Shown here piece after piece: positions 57,330 through 64,000 of a DNA stretch of 64,000 bases (position 1 is its first letter; every line of letters starts with the position of its first letter). Origin of the DNA: Anaerolineales bacterium UBA2181 (lineage in GTDB: Bacteria > Chloroflexota > Anaerolineae > Promineifilales > UBA4811); assembly GCA_002328075.1 (NCBI GenBank), contig DCVT01000035.1, positions 1-64,000 on the forward strand. The letters run 5' to 3'. Made by a program: the position numbers and the translations under genes. The notes below the pieces were generated by a model, which saw nothing but the letters and a program-made list of their open reading frames with translations, was not told where the DNA came from and made no database searches.

Positions 57330-57357
57330 ATTGTAACATGGTATCCTTGTATGTCAA
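57330..57357 (-). promoter_or_regulatory. Strong promoter of the RHH-like pair
   Basis: -35 TTGACA (perfect, 57352-57357), 16-base spacer, -10 TACAAT on the minus strand. It is one of the closest matches to consensus in the window. Confidence 0.8.
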
Positions 57358-57633
57358 TACCCCCGCATGATTTTTTGGTCCAAAGTGCACTGGAGTCGAT
57401 CAGCGGACAGTGAATCCTGAGCATCGGGCAGGAGTCCGGCAATGCACAGCCCGGCCAACCGGTAGGCGCTCCTTACTGCCAGGGCTGTCGAATGTGTGGG
57501 GACTGTGCACCGCGCGTCAGCCTAAAAACCCCGGGGGGCCGCAAGGTATGGTGCTCCGGACGCTTGAGCAGGCGACCTACTCAGCTGAAGAGGCAGAACA
57601 GCGATTGGTCGCGTCAAGCGGTCGTGACACCGG
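57358..57633. other. Gap between the RHH pair and the transporter
   Basis: About 276 bases with no recognised gene, tRNA or clear hairpin. The short plus-strand frames are unconvincing. Confidence 0.4.
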
Positions 57634-58554
57634 TCAGGCGGCCAATGGTTCCTGGCGCCGGATGAGCAATATGACGCCAGCCACAACCAGCAGCGATCCC
57701 ATCACCTGGCCGGCTGTCAGACGTTCCCCCAACAAGAGGTAGGCATAGACTGCCACAAAAGCGATTTCCGACATGGCCAAAATCGTAGCCACGCTGGCTG
57801 GAAGCCGTCCAAGCGCGAACGTATAGACGGTAAAACCCAAGATGGTGGGCAGAACAATGAGCCCGGCAAAGGAGATACCTACCTGCCACGGAAAAGGCCA
57901 CGGTTGCGGCGCATTGAATTGGAATGGGAGCAGGATCGCGGCACCGACGCCGAATCCGTAGGTGAGCACGGTCAGCGGATGATACCGGCGGCGAAGTTGC
58001 TTACCAAACAAGTTCCAGCCGGCGTACAAGAGCGGGATGCCAACCCCCAACAGCAGCCCGCTCCAGGCGATCTCTGCCCGGCTCAATACGTCGGGCCCCG
58101 AAACCAGCACCGTGCCTCCAAAGGTCAGCAAAATCGCCACGCCGTTGAGCCAGGTCAGGGATTCGCGCCAAACGACCCAAGCCGCCACTGCGACGATGGC
58201 CGGCATTGCTGCCTGTTGCACGGTCGCTACGGCGGCTCCGTTCAACATCACGCCCAGATTCCAACAGGCGTGAAAACCACCCAGCGAGATGCCAAGGCCG
58301 GTCACCAGAACCCAATCCTGCCGCCGAAAGGCCAGCAATTCTGGCCGCAACAGGCGAACTCCTACCAACAGAAGAATAAAGGCAACCAGGTCCCGCCAGA
58401 AGGCCAACGCCAGCGCGCTGATTTCCATGGAGGAGACGATTAATTTGACAAAGACACCGGAGGTGCCCCACAAGGCCGCAGCAACCAACGCGGCCGGAAA
58501 ACCCACTGCCGATGGGGCCAAAAGACTGCGAGGGTTCAATTTGCCGCCAACCAC
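57634..58554 (-). CDS. EamA/DMT-family transporter
   Basis: 306 residues with ten membrane helices in two EamA repeats (LVAAALWGTSGVFVKL at the start; the second begins around LLLGVGIPLLYAGWNLFGK). Such permeases export or import amino acids and metabolites; substrate unassigned. GTG at 58554 starts the frame. Confidence 0.85.
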   Translation of the reverse strand: MVGGKLNPRSLLAPSAVGFPAALVAAALWGTSGVFVKLIVSSMEISALALAFWRDLVAFILLLVGVRLLRPELLAFRRQDWVLVTGLGISLGGFHACWNLGVMLNGAAVATVQQAAMPAIVAVAAWVVWRESLTWLNGVAILLTFGGTVLVSGPDVLSRAEIAWSGLLLGVGIPLLYAGWNLFGKQLRRRYHPLTVLTYGFGVGAAILLPFQFNAPQPWPFPWQVGISFAGLIVLPTILGFTVYTFALGRLPASVATILAMSEIAFVAVYAYLLLGERLTAGQVMGSLLVVAGVILLIRRQEPLAA

Positions 58555-58762
58555 CCTGACACCCCGATCGATCTCTGGTCCGGTCTATCCGCCGCATCCC
58601 TTGGCCCAACTAGCGACCGCGCAGCCGTACGGGCCGGCATGGTGCCGGTCGAGTTCACGTCAGGCCGCAACCAGGACCCCGACGTCTGAAACCCCACCGC
58701 ACGACCAGCGAGCCAATACAAGGCCGGTTCCCATGAGCCGAGCCACTCGTTGGGAAGGTGGG

Positions 58763-60349
58763 TCACTGAGGGAATGACAACGACCGCAGGAAACATGCGT
58801 TGAAATCAGCGTCCCGGTCCAGGTCGACCTGCTGCGCCTGGTGCGCGATGCGCTCGCCGCGCTCAAACTCATCGTCGTTCAACATTAACGCAGCACCGAA
58901 ACCTGCGCCGTTGGCCGGCGTCTCCACTATGGACAAGTCCACTCGCGGGATCATACCCAAACCGATGACTGCTTCCAGATCCACCTGGCTTCCGAATGAC
59001 CCGGTAAGGACCAACCGCCGCAAGTCGGTGGCCTTCAAGCCCAACTGAGCCATCAGGATCTCGGTGGCCGCCCGTACTGCGCCCTTGGCTTTTTGCAGTT
59101 CCCGAATGTCCTGTTGCGTAAGGTACAAGGTTTCATCGTCAGCCCGGGCTTCCGTCAACGCAATCCGGCGCACCCCGGCAGCGTCATGATCTATGCGGTG
59201 CGGGAAACCAGGAGAAGGCTGGCCAAGTCGGCCGCTATGGTCCACCACCCTAGCCCGGACCAACTGATGGACTATGCTGAGCAACCCAGAACCCGTTACG
59301 CCGACCGGCGGCTGGTCACCCAGGGTCGAGAGTTCAAGCCGTCCAGATTCAGGGTCGATCTCGGCGCCGATCACAGCGCCGTCCACCGCCCTGGTTCCAC
59401 ACGAGATGTTCACCCCTTCGAATGCCGGGCCGGCGGCAGTTGATGCCACCAGGATGTGGTTGCCGTCCGTCACCATGACCTCGCCGTTCGTGCCCAGATC
59501 GATGGCCGCCATAGGCTCGGATGCACAATCAAAACCAAAAAAGACCAGACAAGCCAGGGCGTCCGAGCCCACAAACCCGCCGATCAGTGGCGGTAGGTTG
59601 ACTTGAGCTTCAGGAGCGAGCACGTCATTGAGAAGCCGATTACCACCCCGCACGGCGTCCGTAGAATGCGGCTGGAAAGGAAGCGTCATCAGCGAATCCA
59701 CCGGGTAACCCAGTAACAGGTGGTGCATGGCGCAGTTGCCAACGATGGTCACCCGCCTGACCCGCCGTAGGATCCGCCTGGATAAAAGAAGTCCGCCTAT
59801 CGCCTGCACAATCGAGGACAACGCCAATGCCGACAGTCGATCCGCGTCGGACCTACCGCGGCCTGCAACAGCCAGGCGAGAGATGACATCCGCACCAAAG
59901 ACCGTTTGTTGATTCAGCGCAGCTGAACCGGCGCACACACGCCCGCCTTCAAGCAGGGTCAGAAAGGCGGCGACCGTGGTACTGCCCAGATCAATCGCCA
60001 GGCCCAACGGCTCGTCTCGGCGTCTGTAGTCGTCCGATTCGCGAAAAATCTTGTTCGAGTACACCACGATAGGAGCCAATGTCACCGAAACGTCACCCAT
60101 TACATGTGCACGACAGGCAAGCCGATACCCGGCGGCAAGCTCGGCACGTGCAAGTTGTTCCCGTTCCACCTCATCTGGGGCGTCCAATGCGCCCTCTGCC
60201 AACACCTTACATTTGCCACAGGTTCCCCGGCCGGCGCACGGTTGCTCCAGCGGCAGACCGGTGGCGACAATGACGTCACCTAGCAACGAACCCGGGTTAA
60301 CCTCTGTCGCTCTGACCTGATCGCCAAGCAGAACCGAAACTGTCGCCAT
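58763..60349 (-). CDS. RACo/RamA-like corrinoid-protein activator (2Fe-2S + ASKHA domain)
   Basis: 528 residues. The N-terminus is a plant-type [2Fe-2S] ferredoxin domain (CAGRGTCGKCKV and a later Cys in LACRAH). The rest is an ASKHA/DUF4445 ATPase-like domain: AIDLGSTTVAAFL (phosphate 1), AIDLGTNGEVMV and GPAFEGVNISCG. RACo and RamA use ATP to reduce Co(II) corrinoid proteins back to the active Co(I) state for methyl transfer. No corrinoid protein or methyltransferase is adjacent. ATG at 60349 after GAGAG. Confidence 0.85.
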   Translation of the reverse strand: MATVSVLLGDQVRATEVNPGSLLGDVIVATGLPLEQPCAGRGTCGKCKVLAEGALDAPDEVEREQLARAELAAGYRLACRAHVMGDVSVTLAPIVVYSNKIFRESDDYRRRDEPLGLAIDLGSTTVAAFLTLLEGGRVCAGSAALNQQTVFGADVISRLAVAGRGRSDADRLSALALSSIVQAIGGLLLSRRILRRVRRVTIVGNCAMHHLLLGYPVDSLMTLPFQPHSTDAVRGGNRLLNDVLAPEAQVNLPPLIGGFVGSDALACLVFFGFDCASEPMAAIDLGTNGEVMVTDGNHILVASTAAGPAFEGVNISCGTRAVDGAVIGAEIDPESGRLELSTLGDQPPVGVTGSGLLSIVHQLVRARVVDHSGRLGQPSPGFPHRIDHDAAGVRRIALTEARADDETLYLTQQDIRELQKAKGAVRAATEILMAQLGLKATDLRRLVLTGSFGSQVDLEAVIGLGMIPRVDLSIVETPANGAGFGAALMLNDDEFERGERIAHQAQQVDLDRDADFNACFLRSLSFPQ

Positions 60350-60416
60350 TTAGAATCCATTCTCTCATAGTGGTGCTTGCCAGCCCCGGCAGAACAGGCC
60401 GAGCTGAACCCGCGCA

Positions 60417-60422
60417 ATTATA
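60417..60422 (-). promoter_or_regulatory. Putative -10 of the corrinoid activator gene
   Basis: Perfect TATAAT on the minus strand, about 70 bases upstream of the ATG. The -35 region is weak. Confidence 0.35.
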
Positions 60423-60464
60423 CCCGATGCAGAGCGGGCCAGACGCGTGTGTGCAAAGCAATGC

Positions 60465-61091
60465 TCAGTGCCGAGCCGGGGATTCGGCTTCGCCACGACG
60501 CGCCGACCCATCGGCGACCATCGCCCATATCCGCAGAACTAGCAGCAAACCCAGGACGGTGGCATACGGGTACGAAACGTGCGCGCTCTTGCCCATCCAG
60601 AGAACGTGCGCCATCGCCAGGGCGCCGGCCAAGTACACCAACCGATGCAGCTTCTTCCACCGCCGACCGAGTCGAGTTCGCCAGTAGTCCGTGGATGTAA
60701 GTGACAATGTCAACAGCAAAACCAGCGCCAATGCTCCCGGAAGAATGTGCCGCTGTTTCTGCAGAGCCTCAAGAAGCAGATCCCAATCCAGGCCGTAGTC
60801 CAACCCCACATAAGCCAATGCATGCCCGCCGGCGTATAGGCTAGCGTACAGACCGAGTGTGCGACGAAACCGCAGCAGTGCTGTCCAACCGGTGAGCGCG
60901 TACGACGGGGCGCAGGCGAGAGAAGCGAGCAGCAGAACCAGCGCCGTCCTCCCGGTACGGGATACGATTGCTTGGACAGGGTCTGGCAGCAGACCCTGTC
61001 CATAGTGCCACGCCAATGCCGCTGCAGGTGCCAGTGCAGCTATGTGAACCAGGAGGGGGCCGAGGCGCCAATTGCGTCTGATCAGAACCAC
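60465..61091 (-). CDS. msrQ: MsrQ, haem-binding membrane subunit of the MsrPQ methionine sulfoxide reductase
   Basis: 208 residues from the GTG at 61091, which overlaps the msrP stop. About six membrane helices with family-like segments LIRRNWRLGPLLVH and RFRRTLGLYASLYAGGHALAY (haem His) and LHRLVYLAGALAMAHVLW. It passes quinone or flavin electrons to MsrP. A much longer upstream frame is only the msrP antiframe and was not used. Confidence 0.9.
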   Translation of the reverse strand: MVLIRRNWRLGPLLVHIAALAPAAALAWHYGQGLLPDPVQAIVSRTGRTALVLLLASLACAPSYALTGWTALLRFRRTLGLYASLYAGGHALAYVGLDYGLDWDLLLEALQKQRHILPGALALVLLLTLSLTSTDYWRTRLGRRWKKLHRLVYLAGALAMAHVLWMGKSAHVSYPYATVLGLLLVLRIWAMVADGSARRGEAESPARH

Positions 61092-62062
61092 CGGGTCAGA
61101 TCCATCGCCTGATACAGTCGGGCCACCTGATCCGCGTACCCGTTGAGAAAGAGGGTGGGCTGCCGACCGGTCTCGCCGACGAACCGCTCTGTCGATTGGG
61201 ACCATCGCGGATGATCTACTTCTGGATTCACATTGGCAAAAAAGCCATATTCTTCGGGTGCGACCGCCATCCAAAGGGAAATTGGCATCTTTTCCACCAG
61301 GTCGATCTTGACGATGGATTTGATGCTCTTGAACCCATATTTCCATGGCACCACCAGCCGAACCGGAGCACCGTTCTGGGGCAGCAGCGGTTGGCCGTAT
61401 AACCCGGTCGCCAGCAGCGACAGATCGTTCATCGCCTCGTCCATCCGCAGGCCTTCGGCATAGGGCCAGGGATAAGACCTGGCTTTTTGCCCCGGCATCT
61501 GCGCCGGGTCATAGAGGGTTTCGAATCGGACATATTGCGCATTGGCCATGGGTTCGACCGCCCGCAGCAATCGCGCCAGCGAGAAGCCGAACCAGGGGAC
61601 AACCTTGGACCAACCCTCCACACAGCGCATTCGGTAGATCCGTTCTTCCTGCTCGAATCGGCGGAGGTCATCCAGATCAAACACCCTGGGTTTGTGTACT
61701 AGGCCGCCGACCTCTACCTGCCAGGGAGAGAGTTGGAGATCGGCCGCCAGTCGGGCCACACCCTCTTTGTCAAACGTGAACTCGTAATAGTTGCAGTAGT
61801 TTGTTATCGCCTGGTAGCTGGTCAGGCGGTTGCCCAACTCATCAACGGCCGGTGGGGGAGTAGTCAGGGGAACGGTGGTGGGGGCAGCGGCTGTCATCTG
61901 AGTATGAGTGGTGATTATCGCCTCGGGTGAGGGTGTTCCGGTAGGCGCACAACGAACGAAAAGCACTCCCCCCGCGGCAACGCCCAGGCCGCGGATGAAC
62001 TGCCTGCGACTGAGGTATCGGGCCTCGGGAGTAATATCCGAGGGCGGTATTTCGGTCATCAT
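61082..62062 (-). CDS. msrP: MsrP, molybdopterin methionine sulfoxide reductase, Tat-exported
   Basis: About 326 residues from the ATG at 62062 (a GTG at 62077 is possible). N-terminal twin-arginine signal SRRQFIRGLG (residues about 18-27) and a Thr/Pro linker. The Mo ligand Cys sits in MRCVEGWSKVVPW and the core matches the sulfite oxidase-like fold. Repairs oxidised methionine in extracytoplasmic proteins with MsrQ. A Cys after the signal (VRCAPT) could be a lipobox. Confidence 0.92.
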   Translation of the reverse strand: MMTEIPPSDITPEARYLSRRQFIRGLGVAAGGVLFVRCAPTGTPSPEAIITTHTQMTAAAPTTVPLTTPPPAVDELGNRLTSYQAITNYCNYYEFTFDKEGVARLAADLQLSPWQVEVGGLVHKPRVFDLDDLRRFEQEERIYRMRCVEGWSKVVPWFGFSLARLLRAVEPMANAQYVRFETLYDPAQMPGQKARSYPWPYAEGLRMDEAMNDLSLLATGLYGQPLLPQNGAPVRLVVPWKYGFKSIKSIVKIDLVEKMPISLWMAVAPEEYGFFANVNPEVDHPRWSQSTERFVGETGRQPTLFLNGYADQVARLYQAMDLTRWF

Positions 62063-62077
62063 GACTGCTCTTGCCAC

Positions 62078-62531
62078 CGCAGCGCTCCTGCAAATCCTTG
62101 GTCACTAGAAGATACAATCCTCGTCCGACTGATCAGCCCAACTGATGTGCCAGCCCAGTTGGTGAGCAGCTCCGGCGCCTGGGCGGGTTGACCTGTCAAT
62201 TGCGTCAAGAACACCGCAACTAACCAGCAAGCCTTCCCTCTTCCCTGGATCACCGCTTGAACATCAAGATGGACATCCGTATAGTATCGATGCAGTGGCA
62301 GAGCGCCATCTTACGAGTCCTTGACCAGTCGATGTAGAAGGAAAGCAGGCCGACGCTCGGCCTGAAGACGACAGTGGTTGCGCGATTGACGCCCCCATGG
62401 CGCTATGGTACACTCTCGCGCGCTGAGTGAGACCCGTTGTATTTGCGCTGGCAGTTCGGGTTAGGGAACCCCAATGGCATGCGATCAGAAGGACATCGGG
62501 TTTTCGACCTCGATTTATCAGTGTCCTTGGA
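62078..62531. other. Intergenic region between msrP and the methyltransferase
   Basis: About 450 bases; apart from the rightward promoter below, no gene or RNA was recognised. An in-frame GTG extension of the methyltransferase to 62427 is possible but not family-like. Confidence 0.4.
62386..62414 (+). promoter_or_regulatory. Promoter of the methyltransferase-GNAT operon
   Basis: -35 TTGACG, 17-base spacer, -10 TACACT. The start lies about 110 bases downstream, leaving a long leader. Confidence 0.6.
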
Positions 62532-63326
62532 ATGAGTCGCCACACATTACCTGATCCGGGATCGATGATTCCGCAGTTTGCCGGAAACCCGGGTATGATT
62601 GCCGGGTGGGTGCGGTGGTTGCGCGCCGGCGGCCAACTCGACGAGTGGGCCGATAACACCCACGCAGAGGTCCTGTTTGCCAGTCAGGCACTCTTGCTTC
62701 AGCCTACCAGCCAGGTGCTCAATCTAGGTTGTGGGTGGGGAAGGCACGCGCTGGCGCTGGCAAACGCCGGCCTGCGCGTCATTGGCTTGGAGCGACGATC
62801 TGACCTGTTGGCACTGGCACAGGACACCGGCCAGAAAATGAGTTTGCCCGTGCGCTGGGTGCTGGGCAGCCTCGATGACCTAATCCTTTCAGAACCGGTG
62901 GACGCCATCGTTCTTTTTCACGAGAACCCCCTTTCACTGACTAGTGGCCCGGCCGAGGCCCTTTTCGTGCTTGAGCAGTACCACTCGCTCATGCGTGAGC
63001 GCGGACGCCTTCTGTTTGGTTCTTCTGATTGGGTAGCTGATCCCCCGCAACACCAGCAGACCCGCACCCAGACGTTCGATGGAACCGAAACACTCTGCCG
63101 CCAATTCGACTCACATAACCGGACCGTCAACGTGCACACCTACACCCAGGCTCGAGACGGCACGCGCCAGGAGCTCGCGCACCGATTCTGGCACCCGACC
63201 ATGGATCAGATGGGGTCACTGCTATCCAGTGCAGGGTTCAACGTGCAAGGCCGGTTCAACAGCTTTACCTTTCTTCCGTTTGAGGCCGGCCTGCCAGGCC
63301 TGATCTGGCTGGCGCAAAAACGGTGA
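62532..63326 (+). CDS. Class I SAM-dependent methyltransferase
   Basis: 264 residues: motif I VLNLGCGWGRHALALANAG near residue 68, VIGLERRSDLLALA after beta 2, SLDDLILSEPVDAIVLFHEN at motifs II/III. Start ATG at 62532, with a second ATG at 62565. Its stop overlaps the next start as GTGA, coupling it to the GNAT-HAD gene. Substrate unknown. Confidence 0.8.
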   Translation: MSRHTLPDPGSMIPQFAGNPGMIAGWVRWLRAGGQLDEWADNTHAEVLFASQALLLQPTSQVLNLGCGWGRHALALANAGLRVIGLERRSDLLALAQDTGQKMSLPVRWVLGSLDDLILSEPVDAIVLFHENPLSLTSGPAEALFVLEQYHSLMRERGRLLFGSSDWVADPPQHQQTRTQTFDGTETLCRQFDSHNRTVNVHTYTQARDGTRQELAHRFWHPTMDQMGSLLSSAGFNVQGRFNSFTFLPFEAGLPGLIWLAQKR

Positions 63327-64000
63327 CCGAGACCCGCTATTCGGAGAACGGACCGGTCGTGCGTGGCCGGATCATTACCCTCCGACCGACCCAAATCAAC
63401 GATCTCCCCTTCCTGCAGTCACTCTGGAACAGCCCGGAGGTGATGCAGTACCTTGGATATCCGCACGGTTTGAGCCTCACCGCCACCGAGACGCTAGAGT
63501 GGTGGGAACGCACTCAACGCTGGTCGGCGACCCACCTGATCCTGGAGGCGCGAGATGGCACCGCTGTGGGCGAAAGCGGCTGGGGTTTTCCGGGCGCACC
63601 GGGCACGCTCGAGATCAAGGTGGCACGGGCGCATTGGGGCAAAGGCCTGGCAACCGACGCTCTGCAGGCATTGCTCCAATACCTCTGGAACCACACAACC
63701 CTGTCTGAGGTCGAGGTAACCCCTCATCGCGAGCACCTGGTGGCCCGCCAGCTCTACCGACAACTGGGCTTCCGGCCAGCTGAACCGCCACTCGATTGGT
63801 CAAATCCGGAATACGAACTCTGGACCCTCCATCGTCCCGCGGACCTGCCCGTCCGGCAGCCAAAGGCGCTGGTTTTTGATTGGGGAGGGGTGCTCATGCA
63901 GACCACCGACGACAGCCTTCGCCGGCAGTGGGAGAGCCTCCTGGCGCTGCAACCAAATGCTGTGGACAAGGCAGTGTTCGGCAGCACTGCCTGGCAGCGG
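63323..64000 (+). CDS. GNAT acetyltransferase fused to a HAD-superfamily domain (partial, runs off the window)
   Basis: From the GTG at 63323 the frame stays open to the window end (226 residues). Residues about 15-170 are a GNAT domain: ITLRPTQINDLPFLQSLWNS, then the acetyl-CoA segment KVARAHWGKGLATDALQALLQY and REHLVARQLYRQLGF. After a short linker, KALVFDWGGVLMQTTDD (about 188-204) is HAD motif I with both Asp-region residues (DWGGV) in place. The HAD part is cut off. It is GTGA-coupled to the methyltransferase. Confidence 0.78.
   Translation, partial: MTETRYSENGPVVRGRIITLRPTQINDLPFLQSLWNSPEVMQYLGYPHGLSLTATETLEWWERTQRWSATHLILEARDGTAVGESGWGFPGAPGTLEIKVARAHWGKGLATDALQALLQYLWNHTTLSEVEVTPHREHLVARQLYRQLGFRPAEPPLDWSNPEYELWTLHRPADLPVRQPKALVFDWGGVLMQTTDDSLRRQWESLLALQPNAVDKAVFGSTAWQR

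Noticed and set aside
57410..57742. Plus-strand frame near the RHH pair
   Set aside because: It overlaps the EamA gene end and has no clear features.

Overview
The window looks like a chromosomal segment of a free-living, probably anaerobic or facultative Chloroflexota (Anaerolineae-like) bacterium. This is inferred from gene content, not from a marker tree: Thr/Pro-rich (TPTPTP) lipoprotein linkers, a Ser/Thr kinase, adjacent ClpB and ClpC ATPases, a T-box on valS and several membrane glycosyltransferases. Most genes are high-GC and densely packed, many stops overlap the next start, and I see no insertion sequence, phage gene, CRISPR array or rRNA. Taxonomy is an inference.

Region 1 (1-7110, minus strand) is a redox block: hypA-hypB, then a NuoE-NuoF fusion, a formate dehydrogenase catalytic subunit and a rubrerythrin-like protein. 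The dehydrogenase reads as two pieces only because an in-frame UGA sits exactly at the active-site position. A hairpin with a GGUCU loop follows at the bacterial SECIS distance, so it is one selenoprotein of about 924 residues. Region 2 (7.2-13.2 kb) has a nitroreductase, a flavin reductase-like protein, a methyltransferase, an HD hydrolase, groES-groEL (two CIRCE operators flanking one promoter) and a TPR protein. Region 3 (13.3-20.5 kb) has three tRNA genes, a Val-specific T-box leader, a small Mth938-like gene, valS, an esterase, a CDP-alcohol phosphatidyltransferase and xseA-xseB.

Region 4 (20.6-30.3 kb) holds a lipoprotein and a two-vWA membrane protein, a HAD phosphatase, a lipid kinase-like protein and a MoxR-like AAA ATPase with a winged-helix-like N-terminus. 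The ATPase is divergent from a run of small membrane or unknown genes. Region 5 (30.4-41.3 kb) is proteostasis and signalling: ClpB, ClpC, a glycosyltransferase and a CelD-like acyltransferase, a Ser/Thr kinase and FtsH. Region 6 (41.6-50.9 kb) carries tRNA-Arg, tRNA-His and tRNA-Gln, a GlmS, two glycosyltransferase-type genes, a GlmU-like protein whose uridylyltransferase half is vestigial, a CorC/TlyC protein and cytidine deaminase. Region 7 (51-64 kb) has an IorA-like oxidoreductase without its ferredoxin tail, a propeller lipoprotein, a radical SAM-HhH protein, two paralogous ribbon-helix-helix-like proteins, an EamA transporter, a RACo/RamA-like corrinoid activator, msrP-msrQ, a methyltransferase and the start of a GNAT-HAD fusion.

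Several parts fit together as anaerobic redox metabolism (selenoprotein formate dehydrogenase, nickel-insertion factors, corrinoid-protein activator, IorA), but the partner enzymes (hydrogenase or CODH, corrinoid methyltransferases, IorB, selenocysteine machinery) lie outside the window. The most notable observations are the selenocysteine dehydrogenase, the GlmU-like protein, the shortened IorA, the RHH paralogue pair, the tRNA-Arg with a GCG anticodon, the GNAT-HAD fusion and the MoxR/wHTH neighbourhood.
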